From: an uncultured Lachnospiraceae bacterium
GTDB lineage: Bacteria > Bacillota > Clostridia > Lachnospirales > Lachnospiraceae
Assembly: GCA_947175845.1 (NCBI GenBank)
Contig: CAMWOK010000177.1
Coordinates: forward strand, 1-6,441
DNA length: 6,441 bases
Reading direction: 5' to 3'
The translations under genes and the position numbers were made by a program. This document shows, piece after piece, positions 6,166-6,441 of this stretch. The first letter of the stretch is position 1. Every line of letters begins with the position of its first letter. The notes below the pieces were generated by a model. It did not search any database. It had not been told where the DNA came from and worked only from the letters and a program-made list of their open reading frames with translations.

Positions 6166-6357
6166 TTGAAAATTTTTTGTTGCAAGGAGTGCGGAGCACT
6201 CGACTATGCGGAGACGAGGTGCTCAAAATGCGGCAGTGCCCGGATTGACGAGGCGGATATAGCGTTTCTCACATTGGAGAGCAGTGTGATTCCGAGCCCT
6301 GTTGTGCCGGTTTTATTCACAAATTTCCGTCTGGTAGAAAAAAATGGATGGAACTGA
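6166..6357 (+). CDS. Small zinc-ribbon protein, 63 aa, hypothetical
   Basis: The frame is open from 6106 to TGA at 6355-6357. The best start is TTG 6166, because AAAGGGAGA (6148-6156) lies about 9 nt upstream and the protein then begins directly at the zinc-binding part. A GTG at 6106 would add 20 residues but has no ribosome site and an AT-rich, noncoding-looking prefix. The N-terminal half is a compact zinc ribbon: C6-x2-C9-G, then C19-x2-C22-G (CKECG and CSKCG), with a ninth-residue spacer between the pairs and an extra C5. The C-terminal half (about 29-63) has no motif I recognise and includes a Pro/Val-rich SPVVPVLF stretch. No membrane segment or signal peptide is visible. Binding to nucleic acid or a protein partner is plausible for such ribbons but not shown here. 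It is divergent from the hydrolase, with no clear terminator after it. Confidence 0.6.
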   Translation: MKIFCCKECGALDYAETRCSKCGSARIDEADIAFLTLESSVIPSPVVPVLFTNFRLVEKNGWN

Positions 6358-6380
6358 TGGAATAAAATTATCAGAAAACG

Positions 6381-6409
6381 TTGACTATTGTACAAAATAG
6401 ATATAAAAT
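6381..6409 (+). promoter_or_regulatory. Sigma-A-type promoter for a gene beyond the window
   Basis: TTGACT (6381-6386) is followed after 17 bp by TAAAAT (6404-6409); each matches consensus at five of six positions. TATAAA (6402-6407) offers a slightly closer alternative -10. The spacer holds TGTACAAAATA (6389-6399), the second copy of the shared 11-mer. Transcription would begin near 6416 and run out of the window. Confidence 0.65.
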
Positions 6410-6415
6410 TATAGA

Positions 6416-6441
6416 TAGCTGTGTTGTGTCTAGGGAAACAC
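6416..6441 (+). promoter_or_regulatory. Start of a 5' leader, possibly structured, cut by the window end
   Basis: After the predicted start, GTGTT (6421-6425) can pair with AACAC (6437-6441) around a loop containing TCTAGGGA. The TCTAGGG string recalls the opening of ykkC-type (guanidine-I and related) riboswitches, but too little of the RNA is present to classify it. Confidence 0.2.

Overview
The window looks like a chromosomal segment of a Gram-positive anaerobe of the Clostridia, most likely Lachnospiraceae-like. This rests on moderate-GC coding sequence against very AT-rich intergenic DNA, strong AGGAGG-type ribosome binding sites, an OmpR-family regulator beside a MacB/FtsX-type ABC transporter, and a secreted SGNH hydrolase. 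The lineage is inferred from style; no marker gene is present.

Layout, left to right. (1) 1-750 (+): a gene cut by the window edge, encoding a cytidylate-kinase-like P-loop protein. It has an in-frame amber codon at 46-48, right after the nucleotide-binding helix, and a C-terminal segment resembling a degenerate ParB/sulfiredoxin-fold domain. (2) 773-1447 (+): a complete OmpR/PhoB-type response regulator with no histidine kinase beside it. (3) 1448-1610: a compact regulatory region holding AAGAAT repeats phased by 11/22 bp, a -10 box and a terminator hairpin whose left arm overlaps the predicted transcription start. (4) 1611-2294 and 2294-4945 (+): an ABC ATPase and an 883-residue two-module FtsX-like permease, joined by a TAATG stop/start overlap. 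(5) 4945-4983: a bidirectional terminator. (6) 4999-5886 (-): a secreted SGNH/GDSL hydrolase with a good sigma-A-type promoter at 5975-6003. (7) 5887-6165: an AT-rich divergent intergenic region with a 17-bp palindrome. (8) 6166-6357 (+): a 63-residue zinc-ribbon protein that probably starts at TTG. (9) 6358-6441: a promoter for a gene beyond the window.

Working model: the response regulator, phosphorylated by a kinase encoded elsewhere, binds the phased repeats and activates the ABC transporter operon. Such transporters often export or sense peptides, lipids or antimicrobials, but the substrate cannot be read from sequence. The hydrolase and zinc-ribbon genes look like separate transcription units. 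The points most worth checking are the amber-interrupted kinase with its unusual C-terminus, and the nested promoter/terminator/operator between the regulator and the transporter. I see no mobile element, CRISPR array, tRNA or rRNA, and nothing that clearly amounts to a new multi-gene system.
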